DNA of 64,000 nucleotides from Calonectria ilicicola (lineage: Eukaryota > Ascomycota > Sordariomycetes > Hypocreales > Nectriaceae): NCBI GenBank assembly GCA_020809705.1, contig CP085832.1, forward strand, positions 1,116,001-1,180,000. Reading direction: 5' to 3'. The position numbers and the translations under genes were made by a program. The notes beneath the pieces were generated by a model. That model had not been told where the DNA came from. It made no database searches and saw nothing but the letters and a program-made list of their open reading frames with translations. The number at the start of each line of letters is the position of its first letter. The first letter of the stretch is position 1. Below, in pieces: positions 37,119 to 47,741 of the stretch.

Positions 37119-37964
37119 AAGCCGTAAGCTCCCGCTCCTCTTCCAAAACTGGTCTACACCAATGTGCGTCGCGACAATTCGCATAGAAGACGACAGGCGA
37201 TTGCGGACAAACTAGGCCCAAAAAAGACCACCCGTTCTACAACTACAGCCTCCCTGACAGGACATAAGGCGAACATGCTGGCTAAATAGAATAATACATA
37301 CTAGTTTGCGGACATTTGAGAAAGTAGAGCGGAAGTGGAAGTGAGCCTTGGGTTAGAAGTCATGAATCGGACAGAAGCCTGGGCAAAAGTTGAAGGTAAA
37401 TGATTAATGTGCATCTCTAGGAACTGGCGCAAGGGAAGGTTTTACAAAAGACTGGCAGGATTAATCACAGGCAGAACTTTATTCTAGGGTTTGTAGTCTA
37501 ATTTCAATATCATTAAGACAGTGATATTTTCTACCAAGAGCTGATCACTATATTAGTTGTCATGTCGAGTTATGTGTAGGTGGGCAGATCCAACTCAAGA
37601 CCAGATGCACCCCTCGGATAGGCCCAATGATTATATCATTGTGTTTATGTTATGTTCTATCACAAATTATACTCAGGTATAGAGCTTATCCTCACGCTAC
37701 ATATTCACAGGTTTGCTCTCTCAAAATAAATAACAGCAAACATTGAACCCACTTAAAGTGAAAAAAACGACCAAACAGTGAATCATACCCAATAGAACCA
37801 AAAGCTGTGAGGGGACCTCTGCCTCATACTCCAACACTACAGTGCGCCGCCACATTTTCTATCCCCCTGGGTTTACCACTGCTACACGAAGCTCCCCACA
37901 GAAGATTCCGCGTGGCGAGGGACACGCAAGCCGCTGAATGGTGAAAAAGAAGTGAATATAACCC
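37119..37964. other. Intergenic between family copies B and C
   Basis: 846 bp of A+T-rich DNA. The first 150 bp after copy B could be an eroded continuation, but I cannot align it. No gene seen. Confidence 0.45.
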
Positions 37965-38848
37965 ATGTACGAAGAGACCAACCACAACATGGCCGGTGAC
38001 CACGAAACCGAGAAAGAAAGGGACCGAACCAAGGATGAATGGACGCGCCGGCAAGCAATGAGAGCCTGCAAAAAAGCATTCCGACTTAATGGCCTAGAAA
38101 TTGACATGTTTGGCAACCCAGATGCCATAACTCCCCTCTGTCAACTCTACCAGGACACTATCGAACAGATCTGCAGCTACTATAACGAAGAGAAGGCAAA
38201 CGTTGTTTCGGAATGGTCTACGTTCAAGCGCCTCGAAGACTCTGTCAAGAAAGCGATCATAGCCAAAACTATAAAAAGTAACCCAACTCTCATCAACCAA
38301 TACCGACACTGGCTTGACTACCTCCCAGTCAAACCCGAGTTGTTAGCGATCCGCTTTGTGCAGGGCAACGGAAAAATGAACAAAATCATGCGGATTTCCT
38401 TGAGACTACTAGCAGACTCGATTTGATGCAAATAACCCCGGTAGGCAGCATGGCAAGCAGCATCAGTGTCGAAACCAACATGACCACTACAGCGGCCAGC
38501 GATGCAGCTAGCGCAGCGATGTCGTTCGAGAAGAGAGTCGTCGAAATAGAGAAAACCCTTGAAGAACTCAAATCTGACACCATGGGTGCCAAAGCTCATA
38601 GAGGGGTATCCGTCGAAAATGTCTCCGCAGCTTTCGAAGCGAACAAGAGGATGCTTGTTGAACTTTCTAGCCAGCTTCATGAAACCACAAAAACCACGGC
38701 CTGTTTCAATGCGCTTCATGGTGAGAAGGAACACGAGATCAACACTCGCATTAAGACTTTGGAATCCGCAGGTTTCATGACGAAAGATCAGGTAGCCGCG
38801 ATGATCATTCGAAGCCAGATGGCCATGATCCAGGAGGCTACAAAATGA
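37965..38848 (+). pseudogene. Copy C of the unrecognised gene family, apparent frameshift
   Basis: The longest copy. Frame 1 runs 37965-38426 (possible starts 37965 or 37989) and encodes a charged helical N-terminal half (RRQAMRACKKAFRLNGLEID, PLCQLYQDTIEQICSYYNEE). It stops at TGA 38424-38426. A second frame, open from before 38360 and ending at 38848, carries the C-terminal half matching copy B: Thr/Ala-rich linker, then coiled coil (VSVENVSAAFEANKR, INTRIKTLESAGF). Joining the two needs a shift of one base near 38415-38426. I tried introns: the GT donors available either break phase or remove the segment conserved in A and B, so a frameshift (mutation, assembly error or recoding) fits better. 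Total would be about 290 residues. No known domain recognised. Confidence 0.5.
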
Positions 38849-39523
38849 TCAGAGGGTGTGGATGAGAGACTGAATTGCAGCCATGTTTGAAGGATGGCTT
38901 TGAAGGATGACTTTGAAGGATGGATTTGTGAAATTGGAGGTGGTTCTTTTATGATTCGAGGTGCTATGCTAGAATAAAGGGATGTAAACTGACAAGGAAG
39001 AAGCATGCGCAAAGCAGGCAGAAGGCTTGCCGGATTTCATTAGTGAGGAGAGAAAGGCTCATTTCAACCAAGTTCAATTTGTTACTTTGGATCGTGGATA
39101 TCAATGAGACCCTCACATTGACTTGTTGACCAGCGTGTGCTATGTGCGAAGATTAGGTAGCTGGTTCGGTGGTGGAACCATATGGTACCAGGTCGCCCAG
39201 TAGCCAGCTAGACCTTGACAACACGCCAAGTGCTTGTAATTGACATCCCGAGGCCCATTAAAGTTGTGATAGCAGCGTGGCTTGCTTTGTGTTAAAATGT
39301 TCAGAGGTTGCAGCCAGTGTAAGTTGTTCGCCCCAGTTTATCCGACAGTGTTCAAAGTCCCATCAAGTCCTAGTCCGTCGCATGTCCCAAGACACACCAA
39401 GCCCATTGCTCGTCTAACATGGATGTGCCACCCACAACACTTAGCGCGGCGCACAAAAGTTTGTGTCCCCACCCTCTAGGTCCATAACCCACAATACGCC
39501 CGCACAACTCCATCAAATCATCC
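38849..39523. other. Intergenic between copy C and tRNA-Leu
   Basis: 675 bp. It begins with a short 13-bp tandem repeat (38886-38924). No gene seen. Confidence 0.5.
38886..38924. repeat. 13-bp tandem repeat, three copies
   Basis: Three adjacent near-identical units of TTTGAAGGATGGC, differing by single bases in the second and third units, just downstream of copy C. Confidence 0.9.
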
Positions 39524-39621
39524 GGTGAGATGGCCGAGTTGGTTATGGCGTCAGGTTAAGGTTACCTTAACACCACTTCCTGATGGAGCAATCCTCCTGG
39601 GTTCGAGTCCCAGTCTCATCA
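39524..39621 (+). tRNA. tRNA-Leu(AAG) with 16-nt intron
   Basis: Folds as a type II tRNA. The acceptor GGTGAGA pairs with TCTCATC (one G-U pair). The D-arm carries the A-box TGGCCGAGTTGG. The anticodon stem is TCAGG/CCTGA. A GGAG..CTCC variable arm is present. The T-arm CTGGG-TTCGAGT-CCCAG holds the B-box GGTTCGAGTCC. The segment between the anticodon-stem strands is 23 nt, that is a 7-nt loop with anticodon AAG (U33 before, G37 after) plus a 16-nt intron after position 37, the canonical intron site. The discriminator base is A, as expected for leucine. A T-rich Pol III terminator follows at about 39622-39640. Confidence 0.93.
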
Positions 39622-40678
39622 TTTTCTTTTTTTGCTCTTTTTTTGGATTGGGAATGAATTGGAATGTTGATTTGGGTGGTTTTGATGGTGTTTTGATGTG
39701 TAAGTGAGTGTTTGTGGCGGGTTGCGGGTGTGGCTGGTGGTGGTGTGGCGCGGCGCGTGGCGTTGGGGTTCGCTTTTTGCTGCGATGTGCACTGTGTGAC
39801 GTTTGATGGGTTTCATTAAGTGATCGCTTAGATGGTTCAAGGCTAGATGGAATGTGACGCAAGACTCAATTCTGGCTGGCTAGCCGGGGAGGGAGAGTGC
39901 TAGCTGAGGGTGTTGGAGGGTGTTGGTTGACCTGGCGTGTAATTGGCACGTGACCCCCTTCCAAGAATGAGGTGTGGCATCTCGTCAGGACTACACCACA
40001 ATTCAGCAGAGAGTTGCCGTCTTGCGCAAACCTTGGGGTCCATTCCCATGCCATGCAATTAACCTAGAACAGCCCAGACTGCAGAGTTTAAATTTTAAAA
40101 TGGCACTTCAATGGGACATCACACTACCCTGAACCTGGTACTCGTTAACCGGTTGAGTGGTCATATCTGGAGATGGCTTCACTGTTTGACAAGAGATCTT
40201 GGGCTTTTTATCGTAGTGGTTTCATTTGATTCATCAAAGATGTCGTTTCATGCTTTCCACGATGCTATCCATTCCACGATGCGAGGCCAGAAACCTCTCA
40301 CAGAATTACAGATGCACTAGCATCATCCTCTTATTCACTTGCACAAAAGTCACATGGAAATAATTATTTCATCTTATCAAGTCTATTTTTTGGCTCCATC
40401 TATTGCCAACCTCCAATTCCACCCAAGCTCAAGGATTCGCAATACATCAAGGATCCTCCAATCCTGGACACATCTCAGTCCTCAATTTTTCCCCAGGTGT
40501 AGTCTAACAGAGCAACCCATAATCTACCGGGAGCCCCCAGGTGTGCTGTCCATCCATTACCGAGACGCACCCTTAACTTTTGTGCAACGCATGACAAAGG
40601 AAATATGGTATGAGGTCATCAAAAGAAGTGGTTTGTCGTCAGAACATGATCGAGTCAAGGTGTCGTGGGATGAATCGT
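39622..40678. other. Intergenic between tRNA-Leu and EF-3
   Basis: About 1.06 kb containing the tRNA terminator and the EF-3 3' UTR side. Nothing else recognised. Confidence 0.5.
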
Positions 40679-43600
40679 TTACAGATCATCCTCATCGCTG
40701 AACACCTCCTCACCACGCTTGCGGCGAGCCATACGCTCTGTGAAATAGTTAGCGTCTGCATTGTTTGACAAGTGGGAACGTCGTGAGTAAACTTACCCTT
40801 CTTCTTCTTTCGAGCCTCGGAAGAGGACAGCTTAGCCTTCTTCTTGGTGGTGACAATCTTGTTACCCATAGCATCGAACTTCTCCTCCTCGTCGTCACCC
40901 TCAGCCTTGAGACGGGGACCAGAGCCCTGGCCCTGGACCCAGTTGTGGCCGGAAGGAGTCATCTTGCCGTCCATGACAGCCCAGACTTCCTCAGTCAAGT
41001 CCTTGGTGAACTCGGCAGAGTGAGTAATGATGATAACACCACCCTCGAACTTCTTCAGGGCCTTGGACAGGGCACCCAGGGAGTCACGGTCAAGGTAGTT
41101 GGTGGGCTCGTCAAGGACGATCAAGTGAGGTCGCTGCCACGAGCAGGCGGCAAGGACGGTCTTGACACGCTGACCACCGGACAGACCACGCATGCGGGAG
41201 TGGGAGACGAGCTCGGCATCGAGACCGAAGTTGGCGCAGTGGGACTCAATCTCCTTTCGGACCAGAGGTCGGAACTGACCAGAGGCAAGAGCCTCCTTCA
41301 TATCGACATCGGCAACCATCTTCTGGTGAGAGGCCAGAAGCTCGTTACGGGGCAACCAGGCGTTGTCAGCAGTCATCATGGGAATCCATCGCTCGTTCTT
41401 CATGCCGACGTTCTCACCCAGAGCGAACGAACACTCGTACTCGTAGCTGTTCTTGAACTTTCTTCGGCTGTTGATACCAATGACACGACGCTGGGAACCC
41501 TCGACACGGAAGATCTTGTCCATGGCCTTCTCGTCGGCCTCGGTGATGATCTTGTTGGCACGGTCCATGGTCTCACGATCCTCACCAGTCTGGAATCGCC
41601 ACTGGATGTACTCGGAGGGAGTGCTGTCCAGGTGGTTATCAATGTGGGCGAAAGCGTGCTGCTTAATGTAGGCGATACGGATGTTCTCGTGCTGGTAGAT
41701 CTCACCCTCGGTAGGGATAAGCTCACCAGTGAGGACGTTGATCAGAGTAGACTTGCCAGCACCGTTGGGACCAATGACGGCAATACGAGAGCCGAGAGAG
41801 CACTGGAAGCTGATGTCGCTGATCTGGGGCTTGGAGGTACCGGGGTACTGGAAGGACATCTTGGTGGCACGGAGAATGGCCTTGGCCTTGGTCTTGACAC
41901 CCTCGAGGAAACCGGGCTCGGGGAAGGTGAACTCCATCTCGGAGGCACCAAGCTCGTAGTAGGACTTGGCAGAGGGGACACGCTGGACGAAGGCAGCCAG
42001 GTTACCACGGTAGCGCTTGAGCTTGAATCGCTCGTAGTGGACGATGTGCTGGCAGACGTTGTCGAGGAAGCCAGAGTCGTGGGAGACGATGATGGAAGTG
42101 CAGGGGGAGTTGATGAGGTACTCCTCGAGCCACTTGACGTTCTTCACATCCAAATGGTTGGTAGGCTCGTCCAGAAGCAGGATATCGGGGGCCTCGAAGA
42201 CGGCACGGCACAGAGCGAGCTTCATCTTCCAACCACCAGAAAGAGCGCTGATCTCACCCTTGACCATGCCCTCGGTGAAGCCGAAGTCGTTGAGCTGCTT
42301 CTCGACATCAGCCTGGGTGGTGGTGACACCAGCCTCCTCAAGCTTCTTCATGGTCCAGTCAATGGTGGTCATCTCGGTATCGGCAGAGTCAAGGTCGTGC
42401 TCGACGAAGACGGTCTTGACCTCGCTCTGCTTGGGGAAACCCTCGACCTGCTCGTTGTTGATGGCACGCATGAGGGTGGACTTGCCGGAACCGTTGGGAC
42501 CGCAAAGACCGTAGCGCTGACCACGCTTAAGACGGAGGTGAGTCTGGTTGAGAAGAATCTTGGCACCGTAGGCAAGGGAGAAGGTACAGTTGCACAGATC
42601 CTCGCCCTCCTCCTCGTCCTCCTCAGCCTCGGCCTCAGCCTGGGCAGCGGGGAGGGCGATCTTGCGGAAAGCCTCGATGATGGCCTCGGAGTTGTCAATG
42701 CCAGTGATGACAGAGACGTAGGGCTTGAGGTTGTCGATCCAGATGGTGCGCTCAGACTCCTTCTCGTCAATGAGCTGACCAGCAATAGCGGCAATGTACT
42801 CGGCGACGGCACCCATCTTCTCGAGGTAGTTACCGAACTTGGGCTTGATGACAGTCTCAACCTTGGGGATAAGGACGTTGAGAGCGCTGTCGTTGGCGGG
42901 CTCGGGGATGACACCGTTCTTGATGTCACCGACACGGGTGAGGGTGTCGAGAGCCTGCTTGGTCTTCTCACGAGCCTCCGGGTCAGCCAGGTTGTCGTAG
43001 TTCTTCTGGAGACCGGGCATCATCTTGGGCAAGAAAGGAGCGACAATGTTGGGGTCGTCGACGAGCTTGCACATGTTGTCGACAATGACGGCAGACTTTC
43101 GCTTGATGGCAGTCTCACGCTCAGCAAGACCACGGTCAAGAAGAGGGACCATGAGGGCGAGGGTGGGCTCCTGGACCTCAGTGACGAAAGTGGTGGCACC
43201 GAGCAAGTGGACGGTCTCGGGGACGTTCTCAGGCTTGGCGATACACTTGATGAGCTCAGGAATGAAGCGCTCGATATCCTTGTTGACGATCAACTGGCAG
43301 AGCTCCTCCATGGTCTGGTAGGCACGCTCCTTGACCTCCTTCTTGGTGTCCCACATGGCCTCAGAGATAACGGGGATCAGCTCAGGGACACGGAAAGCAA
43401 GCTGGGCGCGGGCGTTCTTGACGAGAGCATCAATGAAGTCGAGGGCGACCATCTTTTCGGGCCACTTCTGGGCGTTGCGGATGGACTCCATGATGTGCTT
43501 GAGGGCAGCCTTGCAGGCGTTGCCGTTGAGGGCGCCAGCGATGGCGAGAACGGCGGCGGTGGCGGCATTCTTGACAGCGGTGATCTTGTCACCAACGGCG

Positions 43601-44406
43601 GCGAGGACGTTGGGGAGAAGCTCAACCAGGTAGGGCTCGACGGAGGCGGAGACCTCGGCGTGGGAGGCGATGGCCTGGATGGCGATGGCGGCACGCTCGC
43701 GGGCGAGAGCATCCTTCTTGTTGCTGAGCTGCTTCTTCAGGCCCTCAATAACACTGTAAAATTGACTTTGTTAGCCGGGTGTCGCCACTAAATTTTTTTT
43801 GTGGGCGCTGGGCCCGCCAAAGAGTGTAGAGGGAATAGGGATTAGCGCCCGACTGTTGCCCAGCGGGCAGAAAAAAAAAATCTGGCGGGGCAATTTGTGA
43901 AGTGAGGGGGAGGGGCACAGAAAAAAAAAAGGTGCGTGGCAGAAAGGTGACCATTGACTCGCCCAGTGAAGAAGCAGGCATTGAGAGAACCCAGGCAATC
44001 ATGTACAGGGCATGACGCCGCTGTAGATGCTGAATGGGCTGCACTGCTGCATGCTGGGGTGGCAGGGTGGTCGCCGAAGAAGCAAGGTGACGACAGGGTG
44101 TGATGTGAGATTTGAAGCATGTGAAGCCAGATCGTTTGGCCGCCCTCCCGATGCCTCCGGCATCCGACAAGAGACGGACACACGGAGAGGCATCGGTAGA
44201 AAAGCCGAACCAAAAGGCACCAACGGGATATTTAGGCAGGGCAAAAACACTCACTTGGTAGGGACGGCCTGGTCCTCAATGCGGCCGTTGATGAAAGAGG
44301 CCAGCTCGTTGGAAGACTCCTTGATGGCGTCCGCCTCCTTGGAGACGGTGAGCTTCTGGAAGAGCTCGTCAAGAACCTTGACGCTCTGAGCGTTTTCGGT
44401 AGGCAT
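40679..44406 (-). CDS. TEF3: Translation elongation factor 3 (ABC-F-like ATPase)
   Basis: Ribosome-associated ATPase that releases E-site tRNA during elongation, essential in fungi. 1055 residues, the family's usual size. Exons on the minus strand: 44406-44255, 43753-40797, 40737-40679. Introns are 501 bp (43754-44254, interrupting codon 51) and 59 bp. Domains: HEAT repeats to about residue 320; a helical region; ABC1 with [13 protein letters not shown] (about 465), [11 protein letters not shown] and [14 protein letters not shown]2 with [16 protein letters not shown] (about 710), a chromodomain-type insert, [13 protein letters not shown] and [11 protein letters not shown]. Both ATP sites look intact. 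The tail is Lys-rich ([19 protein letters not shown]), as in other EF-3 ribosome-binding tails. Strong codon bias leaves a 1008-codon open frame on the opposite strand, which I treat as a shadow. Confidence 0.98.
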
Positions 44407-44727
44407 CTTGGATGTCTGTATGGTTTTTTATTTTTTGAAGGGTATAAAGGAGGAAAAGGGAGGAGACGATCGGGTCGTCGTAGAATCCACAGATATCGAT
44501 GGAGGGGTCGACTCTAGTGGAGGGGCGGGGTTCGTTCAGTGGAGGAGGATCCAAGGAACAAACACGTCGAAGAGAAGGAAGGTTCGTCTGGAGGAGGACG
44601 ACCGTTGAGAAGAGAAATGGGGGAGGATGAGATCGAGAAGAAGAGAGAGGGAGAAGAAAAAAAAGAGCTGCGAGAGAGATCGGGACAAGTTTTATCTTAT
44701 GTGCCTCGCCTCTTCAGAGTCCACAAC

Positions 44728-44753
44728 TTTTTTTTTTTTTTTTTTTTTTTTTT
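44728..44753. repeat. Homopolymer run, 26 T
   Basis: Uninterrupted run of T on the plus strand (A on the EF-3 coding strand), about 320 bp upstream of the EF-3 start codon. Poly(dA:dT) tracts exclude nucleosomes and are common upstream of strongly expressed fungal genes; that role here is inference. Confidence 0.9.
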
Positions 44754-46714
44754 ACTGGGGGGCTGTCAGCTAGACAGTGTACTGACAGTGCCACAGACAA
44801 GCTGTCCGCCAAAAATTTTCGCTTCTTCGACTTACCCCTCCAAGCCCCTCGCCCCACCCCCTCTAACCCCTCCACCCCTCCTTCAGCGTCCCATATCCAT
44901 GTCAACGCCCCCCAATTCCCTGCCCAAAGGACCTCTTTGCCGCCGCACCGAACCCTCCTGCACTGTACGGCACTGTCCATTGATGTCCCTAATGGTCGCC
45001 ACGACTCAGGCTTATCTAGTTTATCAGCAGCAGCGCTAAGCCAAAAGGGGGCAGCAGAGGTACCATGTGCAGGGCGGTGAAGGCTGTCTACGGTGGCTAC
45101 GACGACCACGACGGCACCTTGTCCGGCTAGATCCATGCACAAACACTGCATTTCATGCCAGGCAAGGAGGCGAGATGATGCATTGTTGCTGGGTTGTTTG
45201 ATGCCTGGAGCTGTAGGGGTTCCGGGAGAGGCAAAATGGCCTGGGACTTAAAGGTGAACCATGCTGAGGACCAATGGGCGCAGGGTCCTTTTCTATGGCC
45301 TGAATTTTCTCCATGACTTTTTTTGGTTTAAAATTTTCTTTGCTTAGTTTCATAGATATCCTGTGCGTCAAAACATCATACGAAGCATTGTGATTTTTAC
45401 ATCTTTCCTCACTATTTCTTGCATCAAACCAGCACAGCCCCTTGCAGATATTATCGGGTTGGAGGCGCTGGCGATGAAGAGGCCGTCTGTCGAGCTCTCC
45501 ACCTCGTCTTCACCCAAACTGGAGCTACCCACTTTCCGTTCGTCTCCATGACGACGTTTCTAGAGCCATCTATTGCTCTCGTGGTTTCCGAGACAGCAAG
45601 ATGGGGATGAATACCTTGATACAACGTATACGATACTCGTTAATGGGGACGGATCGGGGTACCTCGCATTGCGGTTAGGCTTCATCTTGGTTACCGCGGT
45701 GGGCGGCCAAATTGCCCTACCGGACCAACTAAATCAGTGCGAAACTGCCACCTACATTACTCGTCACAAACACCCCATGTATGTTGCAGGTGCTGCAGAC
45801 ACGGCTCATCACATCTGGGCGCTTAATTTTTGGGTTTCTAAATTTCTGCTGTTTGAATGAGCTACTGGCTGCCCATGTCTCGGAATTCCATGCGCCTGCT
45901 GCTCACGTTCCGTACTGTGCGGTTATCTGGCTGACGCCGCTGATATTGCACCTCAGATATCCCTCAGCCTTGGTTGGTTAAAGGGCTGGCTCCTGGCCAG
46001 GCTCCCCGGCCTCCCAGGTTCTTGCCCTGTTTCCCAGGGAAAAAATTCTATCCAGTCTGGGAACGGTTCGCAGAAAGCAAAGGTGCCTCAGGCGGACCGT
46101 CTGTTAATCTGGCCGACGCAGTGAAAAATCCGTCAGGTAGACGACGGCTTCTTTGCAAGGCTCCAGAATTGGTCCGTCCACCCTCAACCCCCAACAAAGA
46201 CGCTGGAGTCGGCCATTCCGGATCAAGGCCAGACTACGGTAGCACAGTATCGAATTCCCAGACCGCGGGCCTCAGACTTGCTCTGTTACGTCCCAATCAC
46301 CGAAACCCGATGGCCCTTGCTTGCGGGTTGGTGGGTCGCAGTTTATCCACTGCACTCTGCCATTCCCAATCAACGTCTACGCCACGTTGGCACGGCACTT
46401 TTATTTTAGTGGCTGCCATGCAGTAATGCATACCTGAACACCAAAGCTCGACCTCAGAGGTGGGTGAATTCCTGTGATGGAGCTTTGGTAGTGTGGCGGC
46501 GGTAATGGCGATGTTTACTCAAACTTGCTTGCGGGTTTGAGCTTGAGCAAAATGACCAGAAATTCTTTGTTTCCAGATCGGCCAGTGCTTGTGGTGTGGC
46601 ACTGGGCCCGAATCAAAGTAACCCTGGATAAAGTTCACCACCTCAGCTTTGAAGCGACCTCTAACGCCGATACCTGAGCTCTCGTCAGCCTTGACGTACA
46701 TATCCGGGGATATA

Positions 46715-46766
46715 GGAATGTCACCAACGCTGACCACCCAGGCCTAGAGTCCAAGCGACTGCGCCA
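46715..46766 (-). other. tRNA-like internal promoter motif, possible SINE head or tRNA relic
   Basis: On the minus strand, TGGCGCAGTCGCTTGG (46751-46766) resembles a Pol III A-box. About 30 nt downstream GGTGACATTCC (46715-46725) matches 7 of 11 positions of the B-box. The D-stem and T-stem do not pair properly, so it is not a functional tRNA. It could be the head of a tRNA-derived SINE, or chance. Confidence 0.25.
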
Positions 46767-47741
46767 CTTGTTTTTTCGATAACGGCCTGGACCGTGAGTC
46801 TTCGATATCGCGGGGCCCCAGACTCTCAAGAACCACCCCCGGATGCTCACCGTATATTGCCAGTCCCACCATGCATGCCCATAAGTAGTAGAGGCTGTAC
46901 CAGGATAATTTGACGAAGCCACTAGAATATCGGGCTGAGACAATCAACGTCATTTTGCTACCATCGCCTTGTCCGATTGCTATGCTGCGTTTCGATCCCA
47001 CCCCTTCTACCATTGCCCAGGCACAAAGGACATGCAAACCCATGCATATCATCCCTTGGCATGTCTTATTTTGGCTGACATTAGTCACTCTCGTGAATTG
47101 TCATTCAAGGCCAATGGGCCCAAGAAATAAGGATTACGATCACATTCTTTTCTCAATACACTCTGATTGACTTGGTTTCGAGGATTTTTCTTCCCATGTC
47201 CCTTTCCTTTTAATACTCCTTAGTTTGCTGAAAAAAAAAAAACTCCCGCGCAAATATCTACCAGCAGAATCTTGTGTAATGTCTGTAGTGCTACGTGTGG
47301 CGTAGCATGGCCTCACCTAATGGAGTGATCTGTGTGGACCTGGACACCGCTTCAACGCACTGGCTGGAATGCATACTTCAAAGAATTGTTCTTTGTTTCT
47401 TTCAACTACGGCACTCTTTATTAAATCCTCTAACTCGAAAACGACTGCACACTCTTTAGTGAATGAAGGGGCCCGCTGGCAATATCAACTAGTCTCACAC
47501 TCGGACTTTTCGAATCATTCGGCCAGATAATATGACAATGTGCCAAGATACTGTGTGTTTTCAACTTGTTTTCTTCCTTCTCGTGAGTCTTTGTTCTCGG
47601 CCTCGCCCTTATAGCTGATATTGGAGCAATGAAACTTACCGCGATAACCCAACACCTCTTTTCTTCTTCTTCTTTTGCAGTCATTGTGGAAGTTTCTTTG
47701 ATTCTGAACTCTAATCTCATCCTCGACGTTGGTCACTCATA

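Larger units (their letters stand above)
44407..47741. other. Intergenic: EF-3 promoter and long noncoding stretch
   Basis: 3.3 kb between divergent genes. The EF-3 side is purine-rich (about 44430-44690 on the plus strand) and contains a T26 tract. Beyond 45 kb there are scattered open frames of under 150 codons without family motifs, and one tRNA-like internal promoter motif (46715-46766, listed). The last 100 bp are a CT-rich leader of the next gene. Confidence 0.5.

Noticed and set aside
40765..43791. Antisense 1008-codon ORF treated as a gene
   Set aside because: It mirrors EF-3 with its codon bias, has no family motifs and is rich in Leu/Gly/Val as expected for the complement of biased codons.
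45363..46426. Chain of ORFs after the EF-3 promoter
   Set aside because: They lie in different frames, lack splice signals joining them and show no recognisable motif.
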